The notes: generated by a model from the letters alone, not told the origin. DNA of 64,000 nt from UBA11606 sp039188975 (GCA_039188975.1 JBCCYT010000002.1:14326-78325), one strand, 5' to 3'. Positions 24,623 through 34,369 are shown, counted from the stretch's first letter. Translations and numbers: made by a program.

Positions 24623-25399
24623 ATGAAGAACCTCACCATCTTGCTCATCATCACCTCGGGCCTGCTCCTGGCGGCGTGTGGCGACGACGAAAGCGGCGCT
24701 GACGTCGAAGCCACTCCCGAGACGACCGAAGCCCCAACCGCCGATACCGAACCCACTCTCGAGCCCGACGACGAGACCGCCAGCGCGAGCACCGGCGCAG
24801 CCGAGGACCCATCCGTGTCATCGGTGACCGTGATCGCTGAGGTGTGGGCCGACAACTGGTTCTCGCTGACCGTCAACGGCGACTTCATCGGCGAAGACTC
24901 GGTGCCGATCACGACCGAACGGTCCTTCAACGCAGAGACGTTCACGTTCGAAACGACGCTGCCGATGACGATCGCCATCGAAGCCAAGGATTTCAAAGAG
25001 ACCGACTCTGGTATCGAGTACATCGGCGAGCGAAATCAGCAGATGGGCGACGGCGGCATTATTGCCCAGTTCACCGATGCGGCGACGGGTGACGTGCTCG
25101 CCGTCACGAACAGCAGCTGGTCCATCCTCTCGGTACATCAGGCCCCGCTCGACAAGAGCTGCGAACAAGCCGCCGACCCCGACACCGCCTGTGAGTGGCT
25201 GATCATCGACCCGCCCACCGGATGGGAGACGATCGACTTCGACAGCTCGGCGTGGACATCGGCGACCGAATGGTCCGAGGCCGACGTCAGTCCCAAGGAT
25301 GGCTACGACGAGATTTCGTGGACCCCATCAGCAGCGCTCATCTGGGGGACCGACCTCGAAATCGACAACACGGTCCTCCTGCGGACCGTCGTCGGCTGA
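24623..25399 (+). CDS. Secreted lipoprotein with a beta-sandwich-like domain
   Basis: A 258-residue lipoprotein. A short basic start and hydrophobic helix lead to the lipobox LLAAC (Cys at residue 19), then a Glu/Thr/Asp-rich linker to about residue 65. The mature domain begins VTVIAEVWADNWFSLTVNG, has three cysteines, and ends SAALIWGTDLEIDNTVLLRT, resembling carbohydrate- or galactose-binding beta-sandwich folds that carry the W-x-x-L-x-V-N-G pattern. I cannot name the family. The ATG at 24623 begins the signal sequence directly; a start at 24584 would add unrelated residues. It stands alone between ychF and the desaturase gene. Confidence 0.72.
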   Translation: MKNLTILLIITSGLLLAACGDDESGADVEATPETTEAPTADTEPTLEPDDETASASTGAAEDPSVSSVTVIAEVWADNWFSLTVNGDFIGEDSVPITTERSFNAETFTFETTLPMTIAIEAKDFKETDSGIEYIGERNQQMGDGGIIAQFTDAATGDVLAVTNSSWSILSVHQAPLDKSCEQAADPDTACEWLIIDPPTGWETIDFDSSAWTSATEWSEADVSPKDGYDEISWTPSAALIWGTDLEIDNTVLLRTVVG

Positions 25400-25513
25400 C
25401 CGGGGCTGCAACGACGGGGACTGGAACGACGTGGGCTGTAACCGCAGTGCCACGGTCCAGGTCAGAGGCGCTGTGACGCATATCTCTCGATGGCACGTTG
25501 TCCGGTCGTTTAC

Positions 25514-25537
25514 AGCCTACCGACCGGCAGGTAGGCT
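25514..25537. promoter_or_regulatory. 24-bp palindrome over the desaturase promoter, TetR-type
   Basis: AGCCTACC (25514-25521) and GGTAGGCT (25530-25537) are perfect 8-base complements; the 8 bases between them are self-complementary at the central four. The right arm contains TAGGCT (25532-25537), which ends eight bases before ATG 25546 and fits a -10 element. A bound repressor would therefore block transcription start directly. Confidence 0.65.
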
Positions 25538-25545
25538 CGCCTGAG

Positions 25546-26478
25546 ATGACGCCACCACCCGACGCTCACCTTCGCGAAGCATTGGCGGAAACCGCCGAGT
25601 CGCTGCTCGAACGCCACCTGACCAACGCCCAGGAGTGGCACCCTCACGCTCTCATCCCCTGGTCTGCAGCCGAGGACTTTCCCGAGGACTACGAATGGTC
25701 GCCGGAAGAGGCGAAGATTCCGCCCGCCGTCCGTAGCGCGCTGTTCGTCAATGTCCTCACCGAGGACAACCTGCCGTACTACTTCCGCGACATCGAGCGC
25801 ATGTTCGGTCGCGACGGTGCCTGGGGTGAGTGGGTCCGACGCTGGACGGCGGAGGAAGGCCGTCACGGCATCGTCATCAACGGCTACCTGATGGCGACCC
25901 GAGCGATCGACCCGGTCGAACTCGAACGTGGGCGCATGGCGCAGGTGCAAAGCGGGCAGGTGCCCGAGCCCCCGACCCTCGCAGAGGGACTCGCATATGT
26001 CTCGCTGCAAGAACTCGCCACCCGCATCAGCCACTTCAACACCGGCCAGTTGCTCGACGACAAGGCGGGTCAGAAGGTCATGAAGCGGGTCGCTCGCGAC
26101 GAGAACCTCCACTATCTGTTCTACCGCGACGCCATGTCTGCCGTCTTCGAGGTCGATCCGTCGGCCGGTGTGATCGCGGCGTGGAATCAGGTTCGTGATT
26201 TCCAGATGCCCGGCACCGGCATTCCGGGCTTTGCCGAACATGCGAAGCAGATCGCCGACGCCGGCATCTACGACTTCGCCATTCATCACGACCGCATTCT
26301 GCAACCCGTGGTCATGCGTGACTGGAACATCGAAGGGCTCGAGGGGCTGAACCCTGAAGCCGAAGAGGCTCGAGCAGCGATCGTGAAGCAGATCACTCGC
26401 ATCGGCAAGATCGGCCGCCGCATGGCTGAGAAGCGCGAGGCCCGCAAAGCGGCCGAGGCCGAGCTCGTCGCCGTCTGA
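25546..26478 (+). CDS. Acyl-[ACP] desaturase (soluble diiron fatty-acid desaturase)
   Basis: A 310-residue soluble desaturase of the plant stearoyl-ACP/mycobacterial DesA type, which introduces a double bond into acyl-ACP using O2 and reductant. Diiron ligands are in two ExxH-type sets: TEDNLPYYF (Glu) with AEEGRHG (E and H), and later ENLHYLFYRD (E and H). The ATG at 25546 lies just downstream of a TAGGCT element inside a palindromic operator, so expression is probably repressed by a lipid-responsive TetR regulator. The gene appears monocistronic. It could adjust membrane fluidity; chain length and position of desaturation are unknown. Confidence 0.88.
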   Translation: MTPPPDAHLREALAETAESLLERHLTNAQEWHPHALIPWSAAEDFPEDYEWSPEEAKIPPAVRSALFVNVLTEDNLPYYFRDIERMFGRDGAWGEWVRRWTAEEGRHGIVINGYLMATRAIDPVELERGRMAQVQSGQVPEPPTLAEGLAYVSLQELATRISHFNTGQLLDDKAGQKVMKRVARDENLHYLFYRDAMSAVFEVDPSAGVIAAWNQVRDFQMPGTGIPGFAEHAKQIADAGIYDFAIHHDRILQPVVMRDWNIEGLEGLNPEAEEARAAIVKQITRIGKIGRRMAEKREARKAAEAELVAV

Positions 26479-26530
26479 CCGAACGCCGTCGTTGCGCCGG
26501 GTACGACGGTGACCGGTCGACGCAACGGTC

Positions 26531-26536
26531 TAGATT
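26531..26536 (+). promoter_or_regulatory. Leaderless-type -10 element of the DUF192–rsmI operon
   Basis: TAGATT is followed by six bases and ATG 26543. Confidence 0.55.
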
Positions 26537-26542
26537 CAGGTC

Positions 26543-26881
26543 ATGCCGTGGCTGGTGCACGAGGGCCGAGTCCTCGCGTCGTTGGAGATCGCCGAGTCGC
26601 GCCCGGCGCGACGCCGCGGGTTGCTCGGCCGTGACGGGATCGATGGTGCGTTGTTGCTGCGGCCGGCGCGGTCGGTACACACCATCCGCATGCGCTTCGC
26701 CATCGATGTCGCTCATGTCGTCGACGGCGATGACGTGGTGACGGTCAGGTCGGTGAGCACCATGCGCCCGGGCCGGCTTGGCAAGTGGTCGCTGAAACAG
26801 ACGTCGGTGATCGAGGCCGAGGCCGGTTCGTTTCGCCGTTGGGGGATCGAACCCGGGATGCTTCTGGAGATCCGGGAGTGA
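26543..26881 (+). CDS. DUF192 family protein
   Basis: A 112-residue protein of the DUF192/UPF0127 family, of unknown biochemical role. Typical features are SRPARRRGLLGRDGIDGALL (the R-x-x-G-L-x-G element), SVHTIRMRFAIDVAHV (corresponding to the family's HTfxMrfpIDvvFld) and a C-terminal EPGMLLEI. No signal peptide or lipobox is visible, unlike many members, so it is probably cytoplasmic. Its stop overlaps the rsmI start by GTGA. Confidence 0.85.
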   Translation: MPWLVHEGRVLASLEIAESRPARRRGLLGRDGIDGALLLRPARSVHTIRMRFAIDVAHVVDGDDVVTVRSVSTMRPGRLGKWSLKQTSVIEAEAGSFRRWGIEPGMLLEIRE

Positions 26882-27705
26882 CGGGGATCCTCACCCTGGT
26901 CGCCACCCCGATCGGTAATCTCGGCGACCTCTCGCCGCGCGCCGTCGAGGCGTTCGAGGCGGCTGATCTGGTGTGCTGTGAGGACACGCGCCGCACCGGG
27001 GCGCTGCTCAAGCACGTCGGCGTGCGGGTGACCGAGCTTCGACGTCTCGATGATCACACCGAGCACGACACGATTCCGATGCTGCTCGATCGATTGCGAG
27101 CCGGGGCCCAGGTCGTCTTGGTGAGCGATGCAGGAACTCCCGGCATCAGCGACCCAGGTGAACGGCTCGTCGCCGCGGCGGTCGACGCCGAGCTGAGGGT
27201 GACGACCGTGCCCGGGCCGGTGGCGGCGATCGCCGCGCTCGTCTCCAGCGGCCTCCCGAGCGGACGCTTCGTATTCGAGGGATTTCTCGCTCGGAAGGGC
27301 CGCGACCGGACGGCCCAGCTCGCCGCGATCGCGGCGGAGACCCGCACCACCGTCTTCTATGAGTCTCCCAACCGGGTTGCGGCGACCTTGGCGTCGCTCG
27401 CAGAGATCTGCGGTCGCGAGCGACGGGCGGTTGTGGCGCGAGAGTTGACCAAGCTTCATGAGGAACTGCGTCGTGGTCCGCTCGACGAGCTCGCTGCGTG
27501 GGCGGCTGGCGGCGTGAAGGGCGAAGTGGTCGTGATCGTTGCCGGCGCCGACGCGCCGGCTGAGCTCGACGACGATGCGCTTCGTGACCGGCTGCGAGCC
27601 GCGCTCGACGCAGGCTCGAGCCGGCGTGACGCCATCGATCGGGTTGCGGCGGAGACAGGGGCGCGGCGGGGCCGGATTTACGACGTGGCGTTGGATCTGG
27701 GGTAG
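26878..27705 (+). CDS. rsmI: 16S rRNA 2'-O-ribose C1402 methyltransferase RsmI
   Basis: A 275-residue SAM-dependent methyltransferase of the tetrapyrrole-methylase fold that 2'-O-methylates C1402 in the ribosomal P site. Family motifs: LVATPIGNLGDLSPRAVE at the start, CCEDTRRTGALL, LVSDAGTPGISDPG, TVPGPVAAIAALVSSGL, FYESPNRVAATL and ARELTKLHEE. A small C-terminal helical domain follows. The GTG at 26878 overlaps the DUF192 stop, and the conserved GILTLVATPIG begins at residue 3, which fixes the start. Confidence 0.95.
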   Translation: MTGILTLVATPIGNLGDLSPRAVEAFEAADLVCCEDTRRTGALLKHVGVRVTELRRLDDHTEHDTIPMLLDRLRAGAQVVLVSDAGTPGISDPGERLVAAAVDAELRVTTVPGPVAAIAALVSSGLPSGRFVFEGFLARKGRDRTAQLAAIAAETRTTVFYESPNRVAATLASLAEICGRERRAVVARELTKLHEELRRGPLDELAAWAAGGVKGEVVVIVAGADAPAELDDDALRDRLRAALDAGSSRRDAIDRVAAETGARRGRIYDVALDLG

Positions 27706-27768
27706 CTCGGCGCCGTTCGGGGGAGCCGGCGGTGGCGAGATATCCCCAGGCGTGTCACACCCCCTCCG

Positions 27769-27774
27769 TAGTGT
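27769..27774 (+). promoter_or_regulatory. Leaderless-type -10 element of rmuC
   Basis: TAGTGT is followed by seven bases and ATG 27782. Confidence 0.55.
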
Positions 27775-27781
27775 CGTGGGT

Positions 27782-29167
27782 ATGGAACCTGTGCTCGTGA
27801 TCTCACTGCTGATCGCCTTCCTTGCTGTCGCTGCCCTCGGCGCCGGCACGGCCCTCTTTGTCGTACGGAGTCGCACTGCGGCTGAAGGTGAGACGGTGCA
27901 GCGCTTGGCGGCCGAGCTCGCCGCTCGCCACGACGCGCAGGTCGACGGTGTCGTCGAGCGGGTCGTGTCGGTGGCCGGTGACAGCTTCGACAGCCGATTG
28001 CAAACCGGCACCGCTGAGCTCGAGCATCGTCGCCAAGCCATCGACGACCGGCTTGAGGGAGTCGTGAAGTCGTTGGCCGACAAGGTCGACTCCGTCGACA
28101 AGCTGGTTGCCGAGCGTGTCGGTGGCATGTCGGACACCGTTGGGGAGCGAGTCGGCGGGATGTCCAAGAGCCTGGGTCACCAGGTCACCACGATGAATAC
28201 CGAACTCGGGCAGCTCCGGATGCTCGTCGGGCAGCTGCAAAAGGAGCGGGCCCAGCAACACGGTCAGTTCGTCGAGTCGCTCGAAGCCGCCACTCGCCAG
28301 CAAAAGGTGCTGGCCGAAACCACCCAGCATCTCCGTGAGGCGTTGGCGAGCCCTCAGGCGCGGGGGCAATGGGGCGAGCGGATGGCCGAGGACGTGCTGC
28401 GCTCGGCCGGGATGCGTGAAGGCATCAACTACCGCAAGCAACGAGCGATCGAGGGCGGCACCCGGCCCGATTTCACGTTCCTGTTGCCCGACGATCAGCA
28501 CCTTCACATGGACGTGAAGTTCCCGGTCGCGAACTATCTGCGCTACCTCGAAGCGCCGTCCGATGCCGAGGCCGCCATCTTGCGCGACCGCTTTCTCAAA
28601 GATGTTCGGGAGCGAGTCAAGGAACTCCACGGCCGCGGCTATGCGGCCTCCGATACGACGGTTGGGTACCTCCTGTTGTTCATCCCCAACGAGAGCGTGT
28701 ACGGCTTCATCCACGAAAACGACACCGCACTGCTCGATGACGCCCTCGGCAAGAAGGTCGTCCTGTGCTCGCCGACGACACTGTTCGCGGTCCTCGGTGT
28801 CGTGCGCCAGGCGATGGACACGTTTGCCGTCGAACGCAAGACCGACGAGATCTTGCAGGTGCTCGCCGGTTTCGGTGCCCAGTGGTCGAAGTTCTCCGAC
28901 CAGGTCGACAAGGTCGAACGGCATCTGGCGACGCTGACCAACAGCGTCAACGACCTGGCCGGACCGCGTCGCAATCAGCTCGAGCGTCAGCTGAGCAAGA
29001 TCGAGACGATCCGGGCGCGCTCGATCGATCCCGGCGCGAACACCGACCACCACGCGTCACCGGACACTCCCGCGGCATTGCCCGCCCAGACCGACGCGTC
29101 CGCCGACGCGTCGACCGACGGCGCGCTGCCGTTCCTTCGCGAGGTCACCGACCGTAACGCGAGCTGA
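27782..29167 (+). CDS. rmuC: DNA recombination protein RmuC
   Basis: A 461-residue RmuC-family protein, which limits DNA inversions and has a restriction-endonuclease-like core. Layout: an N-terminal membrane segment (VLVISLLIAFLAVAALGAG), a long coiled coil to about residue 200, then the nuclease-like domain (SPQARGQWGERMAEDVLRSA, FLLPDDQHLHMDVKFPV, LLFIPNESVYGFI), and a polar Asp/Ala-rich tail. The DxK in HMDVKFP and E in GQWGE match the PD-(D/E)XK-type site. The coiled coil contains two copies of VGGMS spaced by 11 residues. It lies between rsmI and metG, with its own predicted leaderless promoter. Confidence 0.93.
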   Translation: MEPVLVISLLIAFLAVAALGAGTALFVVRSRTAAEGETVQRLAAELAARHDAQVDGVVERVVSVAGDSFDSRLQTGTAELEHRRQAIDDRLEGVVKSLADKVDSVDKLVAERVGGMSDTVGERVGGMSKSLGHQVTTMNTELGQLRMLVGQLQKERAQQHGQFVESLEAATRQQKVLAETTQHLREALASPQARGQWGERMAEDVLRSAGMREGINYRKQRAIEGGTRPDFTFLLPDDQHLHMDVKFPVANYLRYLEAPSDAEAAILRDRFLKDVRERVKELHGRGYAASDTTVGYLLLFIPNESVYGFIHENDTALLDDALGKKVVLCSPTTLFAVLGVVRQAMDTFAVERKTDEILQVLAGFGAQWSKFSDQVDKVERHLATLTNSVNDLAGPRRNQLERQLSKIETIRARSIDPGANTDHHASPDTPAALPAQTDASADASTDGALPFLREVTDRNAS

Positions 29168-29219
29168 TCGGGGCGACCGGCAACACGGGAATACCCCGTC
29201 GGCATCGATGCGTCACCGG

Positions 29220-29225
29220 TACCCT
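29220..29225 (+). promoter_or_regulatory. Leaderless-type -10 element of metG
   Basis: TACCCT is followed by seven bases and GTG 29233. Confidence 0.55.
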
Positions 29226-29232
29226 CGAAGGT

Positions 29233-30888
<1,656 letters not shown>

Positions 30889-30891
30889 CCG

Positions 30892-31659
30892 ATGCCGTGG
30901 GTCGATCAGCACTGCCACATCTCGCCGGGCGCTGACGGGGCGGCGCAGGTGGCTGCTGCTCGTGCCGAACGGGTCGAGCGGATGATCACCGTTGGATGTG
31001 ATCTCGACCAGTCGCGGCAGATGATTGCAACGGCGAGCGAGCACGACGGTGTGTACGCCACGGCCGGGGTCCATCCCCACGACGCAAGCAAGGGCGTCGA
31101 CGGCATTGCCGACTTGCTCGAACATCCGCTGGTGGTGGCGGTGGGAGAGGCCGGGCTCGACTACCACTACGACAACTCACCGCGTGAGCTCCAACGTGGC
31201 GTGTTCGCCGAGCAGATCGGGATGGCGAACGAACGGTCGATGCCGCTGGTGATTCACACCCGCAGTGCGTGGGACGAGACCTTCGAAATCCTCGACCGAG
31301 AGGGAACGCCTGATCGAACCGTCTTCCACTGCTTCACCGGCGGGCCCGACGAAGCACGCGAGTGCCTCGATCGTGGTGGCATCGTGTCGTTCTCGGGGAT
31401 CATTACCTTCCCGAGCGGCCAGGATCTGCGTGACGCGGCGGCACTCGTCCCCCTCGACCGATTGCTCGTCGAAACCGACTCGCCCTATTTGGCTCCGGTG
31501 CCCAACCGGGGGAAACCCAACCAGCCAGCGTGGGTGCCGCTCGTCGGGGCCGCGGTGGCTGCGGCCAAGGGCCTCGGTGTGGACGACGTCGAAGCCGCAA
31601 CCTGGGCTACTGCAGCGGCGTTCTACGGCCTCGACGAGGTTGACGCCGCCGCCCGGTAG
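30892..31659 (+). CDS. TatD-family metal-dependent DNase
   Basis: A 255-residue TIM-barrel hydrolase. Metal ligands: DQHCH (H7, H9) at the N-terminus, VGEAGLDYHYD (glutamate), PLVIHTRSAWDET, VFHCFTGGPDEA (histidine) and LLVETDSPYLAPVPNRGKPN (aspartate), all in the TatD order. It probably acts as a 3'-5' exonuclease or D-aminoacyl-type hydrolase in quality control. It sits immediately downstream of metG, a conserved pair. Confidence 0.93.
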   Translation: MPWVDQHCHISPGADGAAQVAAARAERVERMITVGCDLDQSRQMIATASEHDGVYATAGVHPHDASKGVDGIADLLEHPLVVAVGEAGLDYHYDNSPRELQRGVFAEQIGMANERSMPLVIHTRSAWDETFEILDREGTPDRTVFHCFTGGPDEARECLDRGGIVSFSGIITFPSGQDLRDAAALVPLDRLLVETDSPYLAPVPNRGKPNQPAWVPLVGAAVAAAKGLGVDDVEAATWATAAAFYGLDEVDAAAR

Positions 31660-31706
31660 CGACGGCGGACTCCACACCCGACATTGCAATTGTGTTACGA
31701 CGAACC

Positions 31707-31712
31707 TAGCGT
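31707..31712 (+). promoter_or_regulatory. Promoter of the rpf-like gene, leaderless type
   Basis: TAGCGT ends six bases before ATG 31719. TTGCAA at 31684-31689 lies 17 bases upstream of it and makes a plausible -35, the best -35/-10 pair I see in the window. Confidence 0.6.
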
Positions 31713-31718
31713 TTCTGC

Positions 31719-32459
31719 ATGGTTCGAGGAAGAGCGCCCCGCCGTGTTGCGGCTGCCGTGAGCAACGCGATCCTCGTCGTCTCACTGCTTGGGACCGCGG
31801 TCGTCGCCGCCCAACCCGTACCCGAACAGGTCGATATCACCGGGTTCAGCGCACGAGCGGCGGCCTGGTCCGTCGCCAATGTCGCGCATCAGCAGGCCGC
31901 GACCGAACGAGCAATCGCGCTTGGCGAGGAGGCCGCGGCCGAGGAGGCGGCGCTCGCCGCGGTTGCTGCAGCTGCCGCAGCAACGACGACGGCGCCCCCC
32001 ACCACGACCACGACCACGACCACCGCGCCCGCATCGACCACGACTGCGGCCCCAACGACCACCGCGGCCCCGGCGACGACGGCGACGCCACCGACCGCGC
32101 CGGTCGCGGATGAGCCGGCGGCCGATCAGGCCGCCGCCGATGAACACCTTGACGAAGCACCGGTGTCCTCCACCACGACCGAAGTCCCGGCCAGCGGTCC
32201 GACCGCCGAGCAGTGGGAGGCGCTGCGCCAGTGCGAATCGAGCGGCCGCTACGACGCGGTGAGCCCCAATGGCCGCTACCGGGGTGCCTACCAATTCTCT
32301 CAGGCGACCTGGGACTGGGTTGCCGGTTGGGCGAACGCCGCGCTGATTGGGGTTGATCCCGCGTCGGCGTCGGTCGCTGATCAAGACGCTCAGGCCCAGG
32401 CGCTCTATGATCGCCAGGGCGCTCGCCCCTGGCCTCACTGCGGCAGGTACTTGCCGTGA
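31719..32459 (+). CDS. Resuscitation-promoting factor-type lytic transglycosylase
   Basis: A 246-residue exported protein. The N-terminal hydrophobic segment (AILVVSLLGTAVVAAQPV) is a signal peptide or anchor. A helical Ala/Glu-rich stretch and a long Thr/Ala/Pro linker (about residues 88-130) follow. The C-terminal ~75 residues are an Rpf/transglycosylase-like domain: WEALRQCESSGRYDAVSPNG with the catalytic Glu after Cys, YRGAYQFSQATWDWVAG, and ARPWPHCGRYLP with the partner Cys. It would cleave peptidoglycan and promote growth resumption. DUF348 and G5 domains of mycobacterial RpfB are absent, although the position between tatD and rsmA is that of rpfB. Confidence 0.88.
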   Translation: MVRGRAPRRVAAAVSNAILVVSLLGTAVVAAQPVPEQVDITGFSARAAAWSVANVAHQQAATERAIALGEEAAAEEAALAAVAAAAAATTTAPPTTTTTTTTAPASTTTAAPTTTAAPATTATPPTAPVADEPAADQAAADEHLDEAPVSSTTTEVPASGPTAEQWEALRQCESSGRYDAVSPNGRYRGAYQFSQATWDWVAGWANAALIGVDPASASVADQDAQAQALYDRQGARPWPHCGRYLP

Positions 32460-32469
32460 GCCCTCGCGC

Positions 32470-33288
32470 GTGACCCACTCGCCAACCGAGCTCCGAGCGC
32501 TGCTCGACCGGCATGGGCTCTCGGCCCGGCGTGCGCTTGGCCAGAACTTCGTGGTCGATCCCAATACCGTCCGTCGAATCGTGGCGCTCAGCGGTGCTGG
32601 CGACGGTGATCCCGTCATCGAGATCGGTCCGGGCTTGGGGTCGCTCACCTTGGCGCTCATCGAGGTGGGCGCATCGATCACCGCGGTCGAGATGGATACC
32701 GAACTCGTACCGATCCTGCGCGAGGTCGTCGCCCACGGCGACGTGACGATCGTCGAGGGTGATGCTCAGCACGTCGCCTGGGACGATGTGCTGGCCGACC
32801 ATCCGGCTTGGAGGCTTGTCGCCAACCTTCCGTACAACGTCGCCACACCGCTCATCCTCGATCTGTTGCGATCCGTCCCGCCCATCAGAGAAATGCTGGT
32901 GATGGTGCAGCTCGAAGTCGCTGAGCGCCTGGCGGCAACGGTCCCCAACCCAGCGATCGGTATTCCGTCGGTGTTGGTCGCGTACCACGGCACGGCAACG
33001 ATCGCGGCTCGCATCCCGCCCACCGTGTTCCACCCGCGCCCTCGGGTCGACAGCGCCCTTGTGCGAATCGTCCGTCACGAGACGCCACCGATCGCCGCAC
33101 CGATCGAGACGCTGGAGCCGCTGGTACGGGCGGCGTATCGGCAACGTCGCAAGATGATCCGCAAGTCACTCGCCGGGCTGGCGAGTGCGGACCAGATGAT
33201 GGCCGCCGGCATCGACCCACAGGCCCGCCCAGAGACACTGAGCATCGAGTCGTGGGGTCGATTGGCCACCGAGATCGGCACCCGCTGA
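32470..33288 (+). CDS. rsmA: 16S rRNA dimethyladenosine methyltransferase RsmA (KsgA)
   Basis: A 272-residue enzyme that dimethylates A1518 and A1519 of 16S rRNA. Motifs: ALGQNFVVDPNTVRRIV (signature N-terminus), EIGPGLGSLTLALIE (SAM motif I), VEMDTEL, DAQHVAW, and VANLPYNVATPLI (catalytic motif IV NLPY). The C-terminal helical domain contains VFHPRPRVDSALV. GTG 32470, eleven bases after the rpf stop, gives the expected short N-terminus. The tatD–rpf–rsmA–ispE order is conserved in actinobacteria. Confidence 0.95.
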   Translation: MTHSPTELRALLDRHGLSARRALGQNFVVDPNTVRRIVALSGAGDGDPVIEIGPGLGSLTLALIEVGASITAVEMDTELVPILREVVAHGDVTIVEGDAQHVAWDDVLADHPAWRLVANLPYNVATPLILDLLRSVPPIREMLVMVQLEVAERLAATVPNPAIGIPSVLVAYHGTATIAARIPPTVFHPRPRVDSALVRIVRHETPPIAAPIETLEPLVRAAYRQRRKMIRKSLAGLASADQMMAAGIDPQARPETLSIESWGRLATEIGTR

Positions 33289-33331
33289 TGGCCGCGAGGG
33301 GCGTCGGCTCGGCGGCGCGTCGTCCGCGCTC

Positions 33332-33337
33332 TAGCCT
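33332..33337 (+). promoter_or_regulatory. Leaderless-type -10 element of ispE
   Basis: TAGCCT is followed by six bases and GTG 33344. Confidence 0.55.
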
Positions 33338-33343
33338 GCGGCG

Positions 33344-34066
33344 GTGCCGAGCTTTCCCGCGACAACCCTCAACGCGCCGGCGAAGCTGACGCTGTCGCTG
33401 CGGGTGACGGGCGTTCGCGACGACGGCTATCACCTGATCGACGCCGAGATGGTGTCACTCGACTTCCACGACCGGATCGAGGTCGCTCCGGGCGATGGGT
33501 TGCGGGTTGTGGGAGCACACGGAACCGAAACCGTTGGTCCCGACGTCGACAATCTCGCTCGGCGAGCGCTCGCGCTCGCCGGTCGCACCGCTGATGTCAC
33601 CCTGCACAAGAACATCCCCGCCGGTGCCGGCCTCGGCGGCGGATCGTCAGACGCGGCGGCCATCTTGCGCTGGGCCGGCTTCACCGACCTCGCCGCCGCC
33701 GCCCGGTTGGGCGCCGACATCGCGTATTGCCTGGTTGGTGGTCGCGCCCGAGTCCGAGGGGTGGGCGAGATCGTCGATCCGCTGCCCTTCGTGCCACAAA
33801 CCCTCACGCTCGTGACCCCGCCGGTCTTTTGCGCGACCCCCGAGGTGTATCGGGTGTGGGATGAACTCGGTGGACCGGTCGGGTCGCACGGCAACGATCT
33901 CGAGCCGGCGGCCCTGACGGTCGCTCCCGAACTCGCACGCTGGCGCGATGAACTGGGCGCCGCAACCGGCGAACAGCCGAGGCTGGCGGGCAGTGGAAGT
34001 ACCTGGTTCGTCGAGGGAGCGTTCCCCGACGCAGGACGGGTCGTCACCACGATCCCCGCGCCGTGA
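33344..34066 (+). CDS. ispE: 4-diphosphocytidyl-2-C-methyl-D-erythritol kinase IspE
   Basis: A 240-residue GHMP kinase of the MEP isoprenoid pathway that phosphorylates CDP-methylerythritol. Motifs: NAPAKLTLSLRVTGVRDDGYH (substrate and first GHMP motif), HKNIPAGAGLGGGSSDAAAI (phosphate-binding loop), and the C-terminal RLAGSGSTWFVEG (third motif). The length is short for the family (280-310), mostly in the loops around the middle domain, but all motifs are present. GTG 33344 follows a TAGCCT promoter element at the six-base spacing. Confidence 0.93.
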   Translation: MPSFPATTLNAPAKLTLSLRVTGVRDDGYHLIDAEMVSLDFHDRIEVAPGDGLRVVGAHGTETVGPDVDNLARRALALAGRTADVTLHKNIPAGAGLGGGSSDAAAILRWAGFTDLAAAARLGADIAYCLVGGRARVRGVGEIVDPLPFVPQTLTLVTPPVFCATPEVYRVWDELGGPVGSHGNDLEPAALTVAPELARWRDELGAATGEQPRLAGSGSTWFVEGAFPDAGRVVTTIPAP

Positions 34067-34129
34067 GCGCGTGGGACCGTCGACAGATCAGAGCATCACC
34101 AGATGACGGGGGCGCATACGCGCCAGCCA

Positions 34130-34219
34130 TCACTTGCGCTGGTGACGCGTCCTCCGGAGCATCTTCTTGTGCTTCTTCTTGCGCATGCGCTTGCGGCGCT
34201 TCTTGATGAGTGAACCCAT
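34130..34219 (-). CDS. 30S ribosomal protein bS22 (AURKAIP1/COX24 type, 29 aa)
   Basis: A 29-residue, highly basic protein, MGSLIKKRRKRMRKKKHKK followed by MLRRTRHQRK. This is the bS22 / AURKAIP1-COX24-domain pattern: MGS-x-IKKRRKRM-x-KKKH, then LLRRTR. In mycobacteria bS22 sits near the mRNA channel/decoding region of the 30S subunit. The gene is on the opposite strand to ispE and tRNA-Gln, in a position too short for normal ORF calling. A TAGCGT hexamer ten bases before its ATG may be its promoter. Confidence 0.88.
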   Translation of the reverse strand: MGSLIKKRRKRMRKKKHKKMLRRTRHQRK

Positions 34220-34295
34220 ACGGCAGGCGACGCTACCGGGTTCATCACGGTGTGCCACGCGCCCGGCGACACAGTCGATACCGTGTGCAGTTCCT

Positions 34296-34369
34296 TGGCC
34301 CGTAGTTCAACTGGTTAGAACGTCGGACTTTGACTCCGGATGTTGCAGGTTCGAGTCCTGCCGGGCCAG
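34296..34369 (+). tRNA. tRNA-Gln (anticodon TTG)
   Basis: A complete cloverleaf can be drawn: acceptor stem TGGCCCG/CGGGCCA (34296-34302 with 34362-34368), D stem GTTC/GAAC, anticodon stem TCGGA/TCCGG with loop CTTTGAC (anticodon TTG at 34330-34332), five-base variable loop, T stem GCAGG/CCTGC with loop TTCGAGT, and discriminator G at 34369. U1-A72 and G73 are the known glutamine identity elements. The 3' CCA is not encoded. A GC-rich hairpin follows 38 bases downstream, between it and prs. Confidence 0.96.

Noticed and set aside
25400..25500. A frame after the lipoprotein stop reading CNDGDWNDVGCN, suggesting a longer or frameshifted lipoprotein
   Set aside because: The beta-sandwich domain already ends cleanly at NTVLLRTVVG, and the following peptide has no further support. 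Kept as non-coding.
31660..31718. Possible c-di-AMP (ydaO-type) riboswitch upstream of the rpf-like gene
   Set aside because: Such riboswitches precede some actinobacterial rpf genes, but only 59 bases separate tatD and the ATG, and the promoter appears to give a leaderless transcript.
31980..32110. Repetitive ACC/ACG tract that could be a tandem repeat or CRISPR-like structure
   Set aside because: It is the Thr/Pro/Ala linker of the Rpf-type protein, in frame throughout, with no fixed repeat-spacer unit. No CRISPR array was found anywhere.
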